Both the position numbers and the translations under genes were made by a program. DNA of 64,000 bases from Tetraselmis striata (taxonomy: Eukaryota > Chlorophyta > Chlorodendrophyceae > Chlorodendrales > Chlorodendraceae): assembly GCA_006384855.1 (NCBI GenBank), contig VCJN01000162.1, positions 1 to 64,000 on the forward strand. Reading direction: 5' to 3'. Numbering within the stretch: position 1 is the stretch's first letter; every line of letters starts with the position of its first letter. Below the pieces are notes generated by a model. It did not search any database and was not told where the DNA came from. It saw nothing but the letters and a program-made list of their open reading frames with translations. Positions 48,083 to 58,969 of the stretch are shown here, piece by piece.

Positions 48083-49743
48083 TTACAGTTCGCTGGGTGC
48101 ACCCGAATCACGCAGCGACTCATCTGGTTGGAGGCAACCCACATACAGGCGTGTCAGCAGCGTGCTCAATGCACGCCAAGACATTCCGGCAGACTTCTAT
48201 CTGACCCAATAAGCTCTGTCGGGTGTCAGGGCTCTCACCAAGCAGCTGCTCCAGAGCGATGTGCATGCTCTTCCGCGCTTGAGCCTCCGCCTTGGGTGCA
48301 CAGGGACAAGTTATCCGTCAGCTCAGGCAAGGGCTGTGTGCAGCTAGCCACGTTGAGGCATACCCCAGCCCAGAGGACTCACCTGCAGGCTCCCCTCAAG
48401 CTGCGTGCCGATGTCTGAGATGCGATCCAGCAGCAACGCCTCCATCTCATTCCGCATCTGTCCGCGCCGCACAGGCATGCCCTTCTCAGGAATGAGACAC
48501 CTGCGCAAGCGGCTATCTCCCCAATTCCAGGCGCAGCCAGGCAGCCCTCTTGTAGCCAACTCACCTTGCGCTCAGTATCAAGCGTGTTCTGGAGCGATGT
48601 CATATCCTCCTTCAGAGCTGCCAACTTGGCATTGTAAAGCATGCCTCGTGCGGACGTTTCTGCCTGCAGCGTCCTCTGGGAGAACCCACAGGACGCGGCC
48701 TCATAGGCGTCACCAAACGCCCCTCCAACCTGCCAGCTGTTCATGCAGGACATGCAGGCATGTGGGCAGCCTTGACCACCATGGCCCAAACAGGCGCCGG
48801 TCAAACACCTCAAGCTCATCCAAAGCATATGTGGCAGCGTCTGCCGTGGAGAAGAGCAAGTGGTTGTTCTTGTCCTTGACTGCAGATATTTGAGCCTCAA
48901 AGACAGATGCCGAATCGTCCAATAGCTGCCGGATCTCATTGGAGGCTTTCTCCTGTGGCCAGTGGAGCACGGATGATTGATGCCACGGTTGCTAATGGCC
49001 CGCCCCTACACCATAGTTCCCAGCAAATGCAGGGAGAGAGGGGCCATACATCAGACAGCTGCGCCAAATGCTGCGCAATGAGTGCGTCCAGCTCACTCAG
49101 GCCGCTGGATGAGCTGGAGGTGCTTTCCTGCAGGTGCAACCGCTCGATGTCCAGCTGCCGCCCGAGCTCCTCCGCCTGCACAGCACCAACTCTCCATGTC
49201 ATGCATACCGGCATTATCCATATAACCATCCCCCCACCTGATATAACCACCACCCCCCCCCCCCCCCTGCGCACGCCTCTTGGCTGCTGCAAGAGCGACG
49301 AATGGCTATATCCGGGGGCGCATTGGCTCGTCGCGTTCGCAACGGTAGGTTCCATCGGCATACCTTGTTGGCGAGACGGGTCTGCGCAGCATCACACCCA
49401 TCCCTTAAGCCATCGAATTCCTCCTCCAGCCTGGACGCTTTTGCGCCCACCCGCTCCAGCTGTGCCACACGATCTGCCGCCCCATTCTGCTGCGCCAGAG
49501 AGAAGCGCGCCCTGACCTCCTTCAGCGCCCTACCCATATCTGCCAGACAAAGAAGGGTGACTTGCTCTCAGAAGACACCGCAGTTTCCTTGATGTGCTAC
49601 AGTCGCCACAGGGGGACGGAAGCATTTTGTGTGTGTTTTAGTGCGTAAAGGAGTAATGCAGGCGGGCGGGCTGATGTGTGCGTACGCGTGTGTGTTTTAT
49701 GGATAAGAGGGTGGTGTCGGTGGTGGTGGTGGTTTGTGTGTAT

Positions 49744-49779
<36 letters not shown>

Positions 49780-49865
49780 AGGGGGGGGGGGGGGGGGGTA
49801 CCTTCAGTGTACTCAGCCCCTCCTATTGTTACAGCGTCGCCCATGCTCAGTTCGTGCCAACGCAT
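48083..49865 (-). CDS. 289-residue coiled-coil protein, eight exons
   Basis: Exons by eye: 49865-49802, 49539-49364, 49175-49050, 48952-48809, 48729-48565, 48484-48383, 48290-48239 and 48123-48083. All have GT-AG borders and matching phase, ending in TAA. Start chosen: MRWHELSMGDAV at 49865. Most of the protein is predicted alpha-helical coiled coil (RVAQLERVGAKASRLEEEFD, AEELGRQLDIERLHLQEST, NEIRQLLDDSASVFEAQI, LAALKEDMTSLQNTLDTERK, EMEALLLDRISDIGTQLEG). There is no signal peptide, membrane span or enzyme motif. Length and all-coil build are like SF-assemblin-type cytoskeletal fibre proteins, which would suit a flagellate, but I cannot match the sequence. The first intron contains the GT microsatellite and a G homopolymer. 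Convergent with the Dicer gene. Confidence 0.75.
49725..49798. repeat. GT microsatellite and G homopolymer in intron 1
   Basis: Alternating GT/GTAT dinucleotides (about 49725-49778) run into a stretch of nearly pure G (to 49798) that ends at the donor side of the first exon of the coiled-coil gene. Length is likely to vary between alleles. Confidence 0.95.
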
Positions 49866-50367
49866 CCCGACGGCCGCGTTCGGGTACGGAAACTTGTAGC
49901 TCGGCGAGGGGCCGATGGCACAGTGAGGCCACGGGAGGGGAACGCGGGCGTCCAGGACGTCGCGAGGTGCCCACTGTTGGGGGTCTGCTCAGTGCTGTGG
50001 CTTGCGTGACGTGGTGCCTGGTGAGTGCACGACGCGCGCCTCGCTGGCCCCGCAGGCACTGAAGCTGGTACTGTATAACGCAGACACAGGTGCAGTCCCA
50101 CCCCCTGAGTGCTTTTGCGTGTCCCACTCTCACTCATCCGCCATATAGAGAGCAGCGACCTGGTCACTCGTTCAAGCCGCAGTGCGCAGGTCGCTTATAG
50201 TCGCCTGTTTGGAGATGCGCCGCGCTGCGCGCAGTCGTCATACGGTCAGCAGGCCATAATCGCTGAAAGATCCAGCGCGACGACATCCACCATCATATTG
50301 CTACCACGAGTATCTCCATATTGGTTTGAATTACAAGAAGGGCAGTAACAAATCCAGTACTCCACTG

Positions 50368-53300
50368 CTAAAAGTAGTGTAAAAAAATCAAAACAGCAAG
50401 CCGCCTAAAAGCGGCCCGCATTTCGCATGAGGCAGGGATGGATGAGTGATGCGCGCACGGTTCCGAGTCCGGGCCACTCGTGCACGTGTGTGTAAGGGTG
50501 ATCCTCGGACGTGCTGTGCAGCTTCGGCAACGGGATGGCAGACGAATCTGCGCCGTCGGATGAGGCAGCGAGCACGCTCTCGAGCCGCCACCAAGCTCAG
50601 GACCCCGAGGAAATCTCTTGCGAGTAAGACCTCCTAGCCCGGGTAGTGCACCGAGTGCCTCGCGATGAGAGGGCACCCCGATCCGCAGCTAAGCATGCGA
50701 CACCGCGCACTGTGCGGCGCACCCCCTTGCTCACCTCACCCACTGTGCCGAAGACCATGCCCGTGTACTCCGACAAATCCAGTATGTTGCGAAGACGGGG
50801 CATGCTGTCCGGGCTCCATGTTGTGCCACGCCGCATCTCGCGCTGCCAACCCCCGTTGTATGTCGCCCGACAAGGACCGCTCAAACCGATCCACGGCCGT
50901 GGCCTGGGGCACTGCAGTGTACTTGACCCCGTACCGCATAGTCTTGAACTTCAACAATGTGGGTCTCAAGCTCCGGGGATCATAGGTCCCGGTCACGACG
51001 TTGAACGCCGGGAGGGAGAGCTCTGCGTCCAGCACTAGGTCCTTGAGTTCATCCCTGGGTACGTGTTGCCGAGAGGCACTGCCTGCTGGAACAAGTCATC
51101 CACCTCCTGGCGTACGGCGATACCCAGGTCGTGAACACAGTGATCGCGGAAGGCGTCTGCGATAGCGTCGTGCTGTACACGCCAGTGAGCATCTCCATAT
51201 GTTCCGGGAGGTTCGTGAGCGCGTAACCGAGTTGGTCAACAGTGACGGGGTTGTGCTCTGTCGAGGGGAGAATGATCTGGCTCCCAACCACCGGGGCTAG
51301 GCGGAAAGAAGTACCCGGCAACGACCTCCCGCAGCTCATGCGGAGTCATGACTATCCGCGCGGTGGGGGTGGCCACTGTTGTCCACATGCATGACGCCGC
51401 TTCGAGCTGGTTGAACAAGATCCGTTCCCTACACGTGACAGGAAGAGCGCACACCTCATTTCGAAGCCGAAAGTTGTTGGCCTGGTCTAGAAATGCCGTA
51501 TGCTCCTTTTGCGAGCCCGAAGCAGCCTCCACTTCCCGCTCCATCACGCGCGAATCTGCGTCGTCGAGATGGCCAACAGTAGCCGCTTGGAGGCGGCCCC
51601 ACGCCTCGCGCACCGCCGCGGCATAGCTACCCGACCCACGAGCATCGTTGAGAACGTGATCATACCGGCGGGCGGAAGAAGTTGCTTTGAAGCTGCCTCG
51701 GCCAAGTACGGACACGAGCTGTGGGTCAAAGAAACCAGGGTTGGGGTGCTGGTGCCGGAGTTTCTAGTTAGGAACCTTGGGAGGATGTCGTTCAGGCAAC
51801 CAATAAAGGCGGCGTCAGAAACGGTAGCCATGCGGCGGATGCCAGCGCCCTTCAACCAAGTGAGGAGGTGAAGCCCGCTGCGCGCCTTGATTGGCCACTG
51901 CATCCTCGCTCAAGGTAGCCACCTCCGTTGCCATGGGGTCGGGGTCGTGCAAAAGCTCCGCCAGGAAATCGGTGACCATCATATTGGTGTCGGTGCCGTA
52001 CGTGGAGGGATCAAAAGAGATTCCTAGCACCCGCTCGACCGCCGCGAGGACGGTGGCATCCACCGCCTCCGCAAAGGCTTCCACCTCGGACGGGAGGCAG
52101 GCTGCGGAGCCAATACCCCGCCTTGTGTTGCATGCAATGCTTGAGCATGGCCCATGCGTGGTGATGCACGCCGTGGGTGTACCGACGGCTGGGCCTGGCA
52201 GATAAGGGCTTGCTCAGGCTAGCGTCCACCTCCTTTCGTAGCTCCTCCGCCTTGCCGCGCATGTACGCCTGCACATACGCTGGCGATCCCAGCGGCACGT
52301 CGAGGACCGGGATGCCGTGATGGCCATCTAGCTCGGGCCACTCGATGTCGGCCGGAGCCTCGCGCCGCGCGGCCTCCATGTCTGCGATGTACGCATGCAT
52401 CTTGTCGAAGCGCACCTCAAGCCCCACGGACGCCTTGCTGGACGTGCGGAAGGCATGAAGAACCGGCCACAGGTGCTCCGGGAGGCCCACAAAAAATCCA
52501 TCGTCGGCGTTGAAGCGCGCGGCCCCGTCAGTGACCTCCAACGTGCTGTCACACTGCTGCACCTCGGGGTCAATCGCGACGCAAAAGGAAGTCGTGGCCA
52601 ACGGTGTGCCCTGTTGCACGCCGTCCTCCCACCGCAGAGTGGCGGACCAATCGTCCACGGCCAGATACGAATCCGTGGAGAGGGAAGCTAGGAGCGCAAG
52701 GATGACAGGGTGAAGTGGAGAGCAATCGATGTGGCGTTGGATGATGGTGCGGCGCCATGCTTCGTTGTAAGCGTTGCGAAGGTCGGTGTGGACGATGGCG
52801 GCACATGGGCCAAGCTTCTTGGCGATGAGCCGGACGCCGTGGATGAGCATAGAGTCGCCCGCGGAAATGCCAACGCCGAGCTGAGATGGAGCAAGCACCG
52901 ACACGCACATATGCCTCCTTCATGTTGTCCACCACTGCCCGCTCCGTTGCGCGCCGCTCCACCTCCCCGACTGCCACATGCCGCACATCCGGGGCCCTGC
53001 CCTCACCTAGCTTCTTGACAGGTGCCACGGAGCCTAGCAGAGGTGAAGAGTCGGTTGAACCACCCGCCGGGCAGGCGACCTTGGAGGTATATTGAGGCGA
53101 CCTCCGACATGGCGCGGACCGCCGCAGGCCCCGACGCCGGGGCGTATTCGCCCACCAAGTAGCGGAGATACTCGTTGCACATGCCTGAGGGCCCCGCCGC
53201 CACGTGCTGCTTGAGTTGCTGGTACGGCACGCGCATGTCCACCGTCAGGGCGGCCTCGTCGACGAAAATGTCATACGCGGCGTCTGGGATCGGGTGGCTA

Positions 53301-53839
53301 CAGGACAGGTGCGTGTCGCGAGGCTGGGCGAGGATAGCAGGATTGCATAGGTCGCCCATACCCTTAGAAGGTAGTCGGCCCGCCGCTCATGAGAGCTCTC
53401 CGTCCTCCACCAACGCCACAACGGCGTCCGCGGTGCCCACGAGTAGCGCCGCAAAGAGGTCAGCGTTCGATCGACGTTGGCGGGCATGTCCGGCGTAGAA
53501 CGCCTCGGTGCGCGCATCGTCCCATGAGCGCACGAGTTCGGTCATGCGCCTCTCCGCGAAAGCCCGGAAGCGCCACGCCAGGGCTTGTTGCCGCCGCCGC
53601 CCGCCTCGGCTCGGGGCCCTAAGCAACAATTGTGGCCGCATGTACTTCCACTTCAACGCTCTATCCAACACCACGGGGTCATCGGCCTCCACCGCTGCCA
53701 CCACCAACTCATTCACGCAGCATTGTGCCTCCGCCCACGCTTCTTGAAAGTCAACAGGCACCGCCGTCTCCATGGACATCTCCGCCGGCATGTGCACTAT
53801 GTCCACGTCGGAGAGGTGGTCCATCGCACCCCACCCCAC
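50368..53839 (-). mobile_element. LINE-like RT with restriction-like endonuclease C-terminus
   Basis: Minus strand. The N-terminal part (~53387-53839) is helical (KWKYMRPQLLLRAPSRGG). The RT part shows HVAAGPSGMCNEYLRYLVGE (~53180-53220), VRHVAVGEVERRATERAVV (~52910-52990), VHTDLRNAYNEAWRR, GVQQGTPLA and the catalytic box FNADDGFF (~52100-52800). The thumb-like segment GAGIRRMATVSDAAFIGCL is near 51800-51870. The C-terminal part has GTYDPRSLRPTLLKFKTMRY (~50950) and YTGMVFGTVGEVSKG (~50760), which I associate with a restriction-like endonuclease module. RT followed by such a nuclease, with no integrase, RNase H or LTR, is the layout of early-branching LINEs (R2/NeSL-like). The reading frame is broken in several places, so this copy is dead. 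Confidence 0.7.
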
Positions 53840-54548
53840 CCCGTCGCCGGCTGGAGCTGGGCGACTAGGGGGTGGGGGCGGGGGGGGGGGGGGTACCGAG
53901 CCCGTGAGGCCTGGCTGCCGGGGCGGCCGGCCGGTGCACCCACCTCTGGCGGCGCGGGAGCAACAACCGGGGGCGCTGCGACGCCCCGGAACGCAGCGAC
54001 GGACGGCAATGCGGGCGACGACAGCGATTGTCCCGCTCCACCGGCGCGGCGCCCCCCCCCCCCCGACGGTGGTGCCGCTCGGTCAGCACGGCGCGCGCCT
54101 TGGCTAGCCACGCGTCGGCGACCTTGGCGAAGGGCACGACGTCGGCCGGGTGGTGCCTGGTGCGAGCGGGTTGGAGCGACCTGGCTGCGGCGTCGATCCT
54201 CGGCGCCCAGGCGGCGCCCACGCGACTGAAAGCGCGTCGGCGACTGTCCAAGCCACCGCCGGCGCTACGCCCCGCCGCGCCGGCACGCTGCCGTGTAGCT
54301 TGGCGAGAGCATCGAGGCCGGTGAGCGCCAAGCCTCGGTTGACACCGCGCGGCCGCGGCTGGGGCCGCTCGGAGAATTCGTCCTGGCCGGTCGGAACGCC
54401 GTCGTGATCGCGCTGCGACGCGCCGGGCCCCAAAATACTGCTGAATACTGCGGCGAGACGACGACGCACGCGGGGCAGCGCGCGCGCCGGTCGTACCTGC
54501 CACGCACGTCGCGGACTCGGGACTCGACGACCGGCTCGCCGCATGGGC
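53840..54548. other. GC-rich spacer next to the LINE
   Basis: A very GC-rich stretch with a G homopolymer (~53880-53893) and a C homopolymer (~54052-54064). Open frames on both strands are Ala/Arg/Pro-rich and uninformative; part may be the 5' end of the LINE. Confidence 0.35.
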
Positions 54549-57500
54549 TTACGTGGGAGCCGGCGGGGCAGCAGCCGCGGGCGGGCTCGGCCTTGGCTGG
54601 GTGGCGCCGGGCGCACTGAAGCTGGACGGGTTGCCAGATGAGGTGAGCAACATCGCTCCTTGTCCAGATTCTGGTATCTCTCCGGCGTTGCAATAAGCGC
54701 TGTCCTGACGCGGTTGTAGAGCGCCCGTGGATGACACGGCTTGCTCACATGCAGTCTCAGTGTGTAAGTCTATAAACTTCCGCAATTGTTGTGCCGCAGA
54801 ATCTCCGGAACCAACCCTAACGCCGACATCACGTTTGTCCATTTGGCAAAGCCGGCTGCCAAGAGCCCATGTGACTATGTTGATCACGTCATCCGCTTTG
54901 ACATATGGAGGGGTGACCACTTTCTTCCCACTCTTCAAGCGGTGCGTGCTGCACTGAAATGGATTGGTGCGTGCGTCAGGGCACCCCTCACCCTCCATGT
55001 GCTTTTGCAACCAGAATATAGACCTAGACAAAGCGAGCATTACGCACAAACTATCAGCGCTATGATGTAAGCTGCACATGTACCATACAATTTGAGGCAA
55101 GAAATACATACTGTCACCTGAAAAAGCGCATGCAACCGTTCACATGGCACGAATGCCCTTTGCTGCCGCTCTGGAGGTCCATGATAGTTTTTTGCTCTGC
55201 GGCATGCCGGTCTGGGGCTCGTTCACGCGTTTCTGCTTTGGCCTGCTCTTGCTTTTCTAATTTGCGCTTCGTGCACATACCAACACGGGCATGGGGCTGA
55301 ACATGCGTTGTACCGGCGGCCAGGACGACGTTGCTTGCATCTCCGCCTACTGGGCGAGTATTAGCATCACGTTGGGGTTGCGCCGCCTCCACAGCTCCTC
55401 CGGGTAATGGTGGAACGGCAGTGACATGCGTTCCTTTGAACTTCTTCTCAGCCTCGCAAAAGACGCGGCCCTAGATCTTCTCCCCTGTCGGCCCTTGCGG
55501 TGTGTCGTCCACCCATTTCTTGATAGCGTGTCTGCACCAATGAAACGTCCCTCGCCACACAAGCCATGCTTGAAGAACGTGATGCCAAGCCATGTTTCGC
55601 CTGGGGAGTATTCGAAGCGCCGATACGCCATAAGGCGAATAGGCAAACCATATAGCGCGCCGGGATTCAACTTTCCTTGATGCTCCCGAGATGTGATCAC
55701 CTCGCGGCACACAGTGTTTCTCATTCCACCGCCGGAGCGCATGCAATCCGTCACCACCTCTGATGCATCAGACGCATCGGAGGCTCCAATCGCGACCATG
55801 GGGACATGCGCACATATCAGGTTAACGCGAATCACATGCTTGTAATGAATATCAGTAATGTGACGCTAGCAATGCAACACACAATACTGAGCAATTATGC
55901 TGTTATGGTATCATCTGCAGTCCCGAAGTGCATGTCCAAGTAAGGAACTTCTGTTCATGCAAGCTTCTCCAATAGCATGGTCAAGCATCTTCACGGCCTG
56001 TTATGGGGCTCAAGGCCAGTATGCAATGATCCAAGAACTTCCCCGAGACCCCGAGTAGCACCCATCACCGTCTCATACGGTGTGAGCTTTTGTAACATTA
56101 GGGTTGTATGTTGTAAGTGACAACGCCAGCATGTAGACGACAATATAGCATCGAGAACCCACCTTCCTTCTTGTCGTCTGATGTGTCATCATAATACTCT
56201 ATCATGTAGTCGTCTGGATCGATCCCGTCATCACCCTATATCGTTCTTCATCACCGCCGGCAGCGATCAATCTCTTGATGAACATCGCACCTACCGTGCC
56301 ATGCGATACCATACTTTCCAAACCACTCTAGTTGACACTCTCGTAGCACCGGGGCTACCCACTTCATTTTGTAGTCCATCGTGATCTCCACCTGATGCGG
56401 CTGCAGCCCTGAGCAGCGCACAACTTTGGAGTTTGCCTCGACCTTGCCACGAACCAGGTGCGCGATGTACGTCACCAACCGAGACTGACACCTGTGACAC
56501 AACACATTGCCTTATCTAGTCACACGCGAAAATGGTACCGATGACCCAGCATTACATCCGAAGTCAATGTCAAGCTACGCACATCTCAATCTCAAACTGC
56601 AAATCGTCATGCTGCTCCTTGGGGAAGGATGCTGTAGAATTCAAGATAGCGAGGATTTCACGCAGGTCCTCAAAGATGTCATAGAGCCGGTCGCACAACG
56701 AGCAGTGGTCTTCATGGTGCCCGCAACTCCCAGGACACGGTGTGCAAAATGAAGCGCGGTCTTTGCATGCGTCACAAATCTGATTGCAATTCGGATGATT
56801 CCGGCGGTTTGGGCAGTCTTGCTTGGCATTGAAAGCCGTACTCCTCACACCCCAGAAGGCGTGACAAGCAGTGCGCGCCCACTAATGAATGAGTGTCAAG
56901 GTGCTGGAACATTCTATGCTTCAAGTAGAAATGCTGGCAGCTGCCGATGCGCTCCTTGATAGTCTCGTACATCTGATTGCAAACGAGTAGCACACCCTAA
57001 ATATAAAATTTCTCTGATGCAGCCATGAAATAGGGAATCGTAGTAGGATCACATAATGATAGCTAACGTGCAAGTTGGCCGCAAACAGATCTCCACTATG
57101 AAGTACCTTGGTCACAACAGTCTTCAATGTTTCGAAATTTTCTGTCCCGTAGCGGAAGGAGATGTTGTCCAGCCAAGAAAGGGTTCTTTGTTGGCCACCT
57201 ATAGCACGGCCGTTTACCAGAAAGAACATAAACCAGCTGACACATGTGAACACCTCTTTCTCCACCTCTGCTCCACTGGTATCCTCGACAATGTGTATCT
57301 CGGAATGCGCTGCCACATGCTGCCACCACATGATCTTCTTTAATTTTGTGACATACACACCACAATATATAACTTATTTAGTCCTGCGTAATAGCGACTA
57401 TGTCATTCACAGGGGTTCCTGCCCTCTAGAGAATCGTAATTTATAGTGTGTTTCAAGCACTAAATAGTTTTGAAATTACCTTGCGCTGGACAGCATGAAT

Positions 57501-58968
57501 TTTTACAATTTCTCCATTATTTCGAAGGTTTCAGCTCCTTGTGGGCAACTGCCTCTTCCTGCATGTTCTCTAAGCCGCAGATGATGTCTAAGCATTCCTC
57601 AAACATAGACGCGGTGACGCGGGTGCGCCGGATCTGTGTGAGGTGACTCCACTTTTGTCGTCCCGGTCCAAATGCAGCAGCATGGTGCCGGGCACGCGTG
57701 AAGGTGTGCTTGGAAACAGCACCCTTGAAGCCAAGGTTGTTCAAGCTATGGCGGTCAAACACGCGCACCAGTGTTGACAAGATTTGGGACCGTTCATTTG
57801 GGTCTTGAGACAAATTGAACATTTCCATTGCGTCGGTGACGATGGGCATCTTAGACGCGATAGCTATTCGAAAGGATGTTTGCGCAAATGATGTGCATTC
57901 CCTAATACAAAAATGCGACGTGATTTAGAAAAACAATTTTTGTGCTGCAATAATGTAATCACGTCAATTGTCAAGGCATTGTGCAGCCGCGCCAGCACGT
58001 ACTGGTAAGCAACGTACATCTCAAACAAAGTATCTTTCAAAGTTGGATCCTGGAGATGCGTTTTCAACACTGCATTGATTGGATAGTTGAGGCTCTCCAT
58101 GAGCTGACTCTGCCGTTCTGCCCCAATTTCAGGTGGGTACTTCTGGAAGGTGGTGTCCAATAACAAAAGTCCGGGGATGGGATCGCCACTGCCAGTCTTT
58201 CGCAGCCCCAACCGCTCAAACAACTTCGGGATGGTATAGATGCCGGATACCACTGCACTGTGGTGTGATGCCACTTGGCGGCGCTGAGCTGAATGACAAG
58301 ATTGTGCGCTGCTGAGCTGTCTCCGCCGACCGGAGGCGTATCGTTGCGCGCAAGTTCTCCAACCGCCGTAAGGCCTCCTCGTGGCTCCTTTCGGCGCTAG
58401 CAATGCTTGCCTTCAGCTCCGCTATGCGCTCCTCACATGTCTTCAGATTAATGCGCTCCTCAGCAAGGGTTGCTCGAAGCTGCTCATTCTCATTGCATGC
58501 ATCATAGAGTTCGCGCACTGCTGCAGCGTGATGAGCTACAACACCATTGGCTATTTTTGCTCACCGAGCAACGTGATGGGTACTGCTTGAGCTGGCATGA
58601 GCCCGCGCCTCCTGTGCTAAATGTAGCGCTTCTTGCAAAGCTGACGAAAGCTTTGTTGCCTCAGCTTTCGCGCTTGCTAAGTCAGACTGCATGGTGAAGA
58701 GTTTGCCTCCCAGATTTGTGACCATACCATGCTTGTAGGGTTCAGCGGGGCGCTTCTTGGTGTGATGATTTGACCATTGTTTACGCTTGTACATGTTGCA
58801 AACGTAGCCCACAACGTCCTCTCCAACCGCCGCATGCGCGGCATGCAGACACGCACCTACACATGAAGATAAATACACATAATTCTGATATTCATGGCAT
58901 ATACACATTTGCAATGCTCTACCATTACAACGCAGGCTCCTGGCACATATATAACTGGCACCTACCAT
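54549..58968 (-). CDS. Multicopy DDE-like element protein, multi-exon
   Basis: Minus-strand blocks occur in the order of an unnamed protein family that I recall as highly repeated in cnidarian, sponge and some protist genomes. They are: coiled coil (NLKTCEERIAELKASIASAE, ~58216-58518); LFERLGLRKTGSGDPIPG and later helices (~57950-58250); MPIVTDAMEMFNLSQDPNER and SKHTFTRARHHAAAFGPGRQ (57517-57849); SFRYGTENFETLKTVVTK (~57110-57200); HFYLKHRMFQHLDTHSLVGA; a Cys/His cluster CNQICDACKDRASFCTPCPG and HHEDHCSLCDRLYDIFEDLR (56570-56848); the hallmark MDYKMKWVAPVLRECQLEWF and GKYGIAWHG (56251-56505); DYMIEYYDDTSDDKK (~56160-56220); and a C-terminal finger-like CHVNGCMRFF (~55115-55150). Introns of ~60-170 nt separate them. 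The family is probably mobile and the DDE catalysis is only suspected. Whether the copy is intact was not established. Confidence 0.55.
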
Positions 58969-58969
58969 A

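Noticed and set aside
53585-54229. 214-codon plus-strand frame
   Set aside because: It is antisense to the LINE N-terminal region and then GC-rich spacer; Arg/Ala/Pro content reflects base composition.
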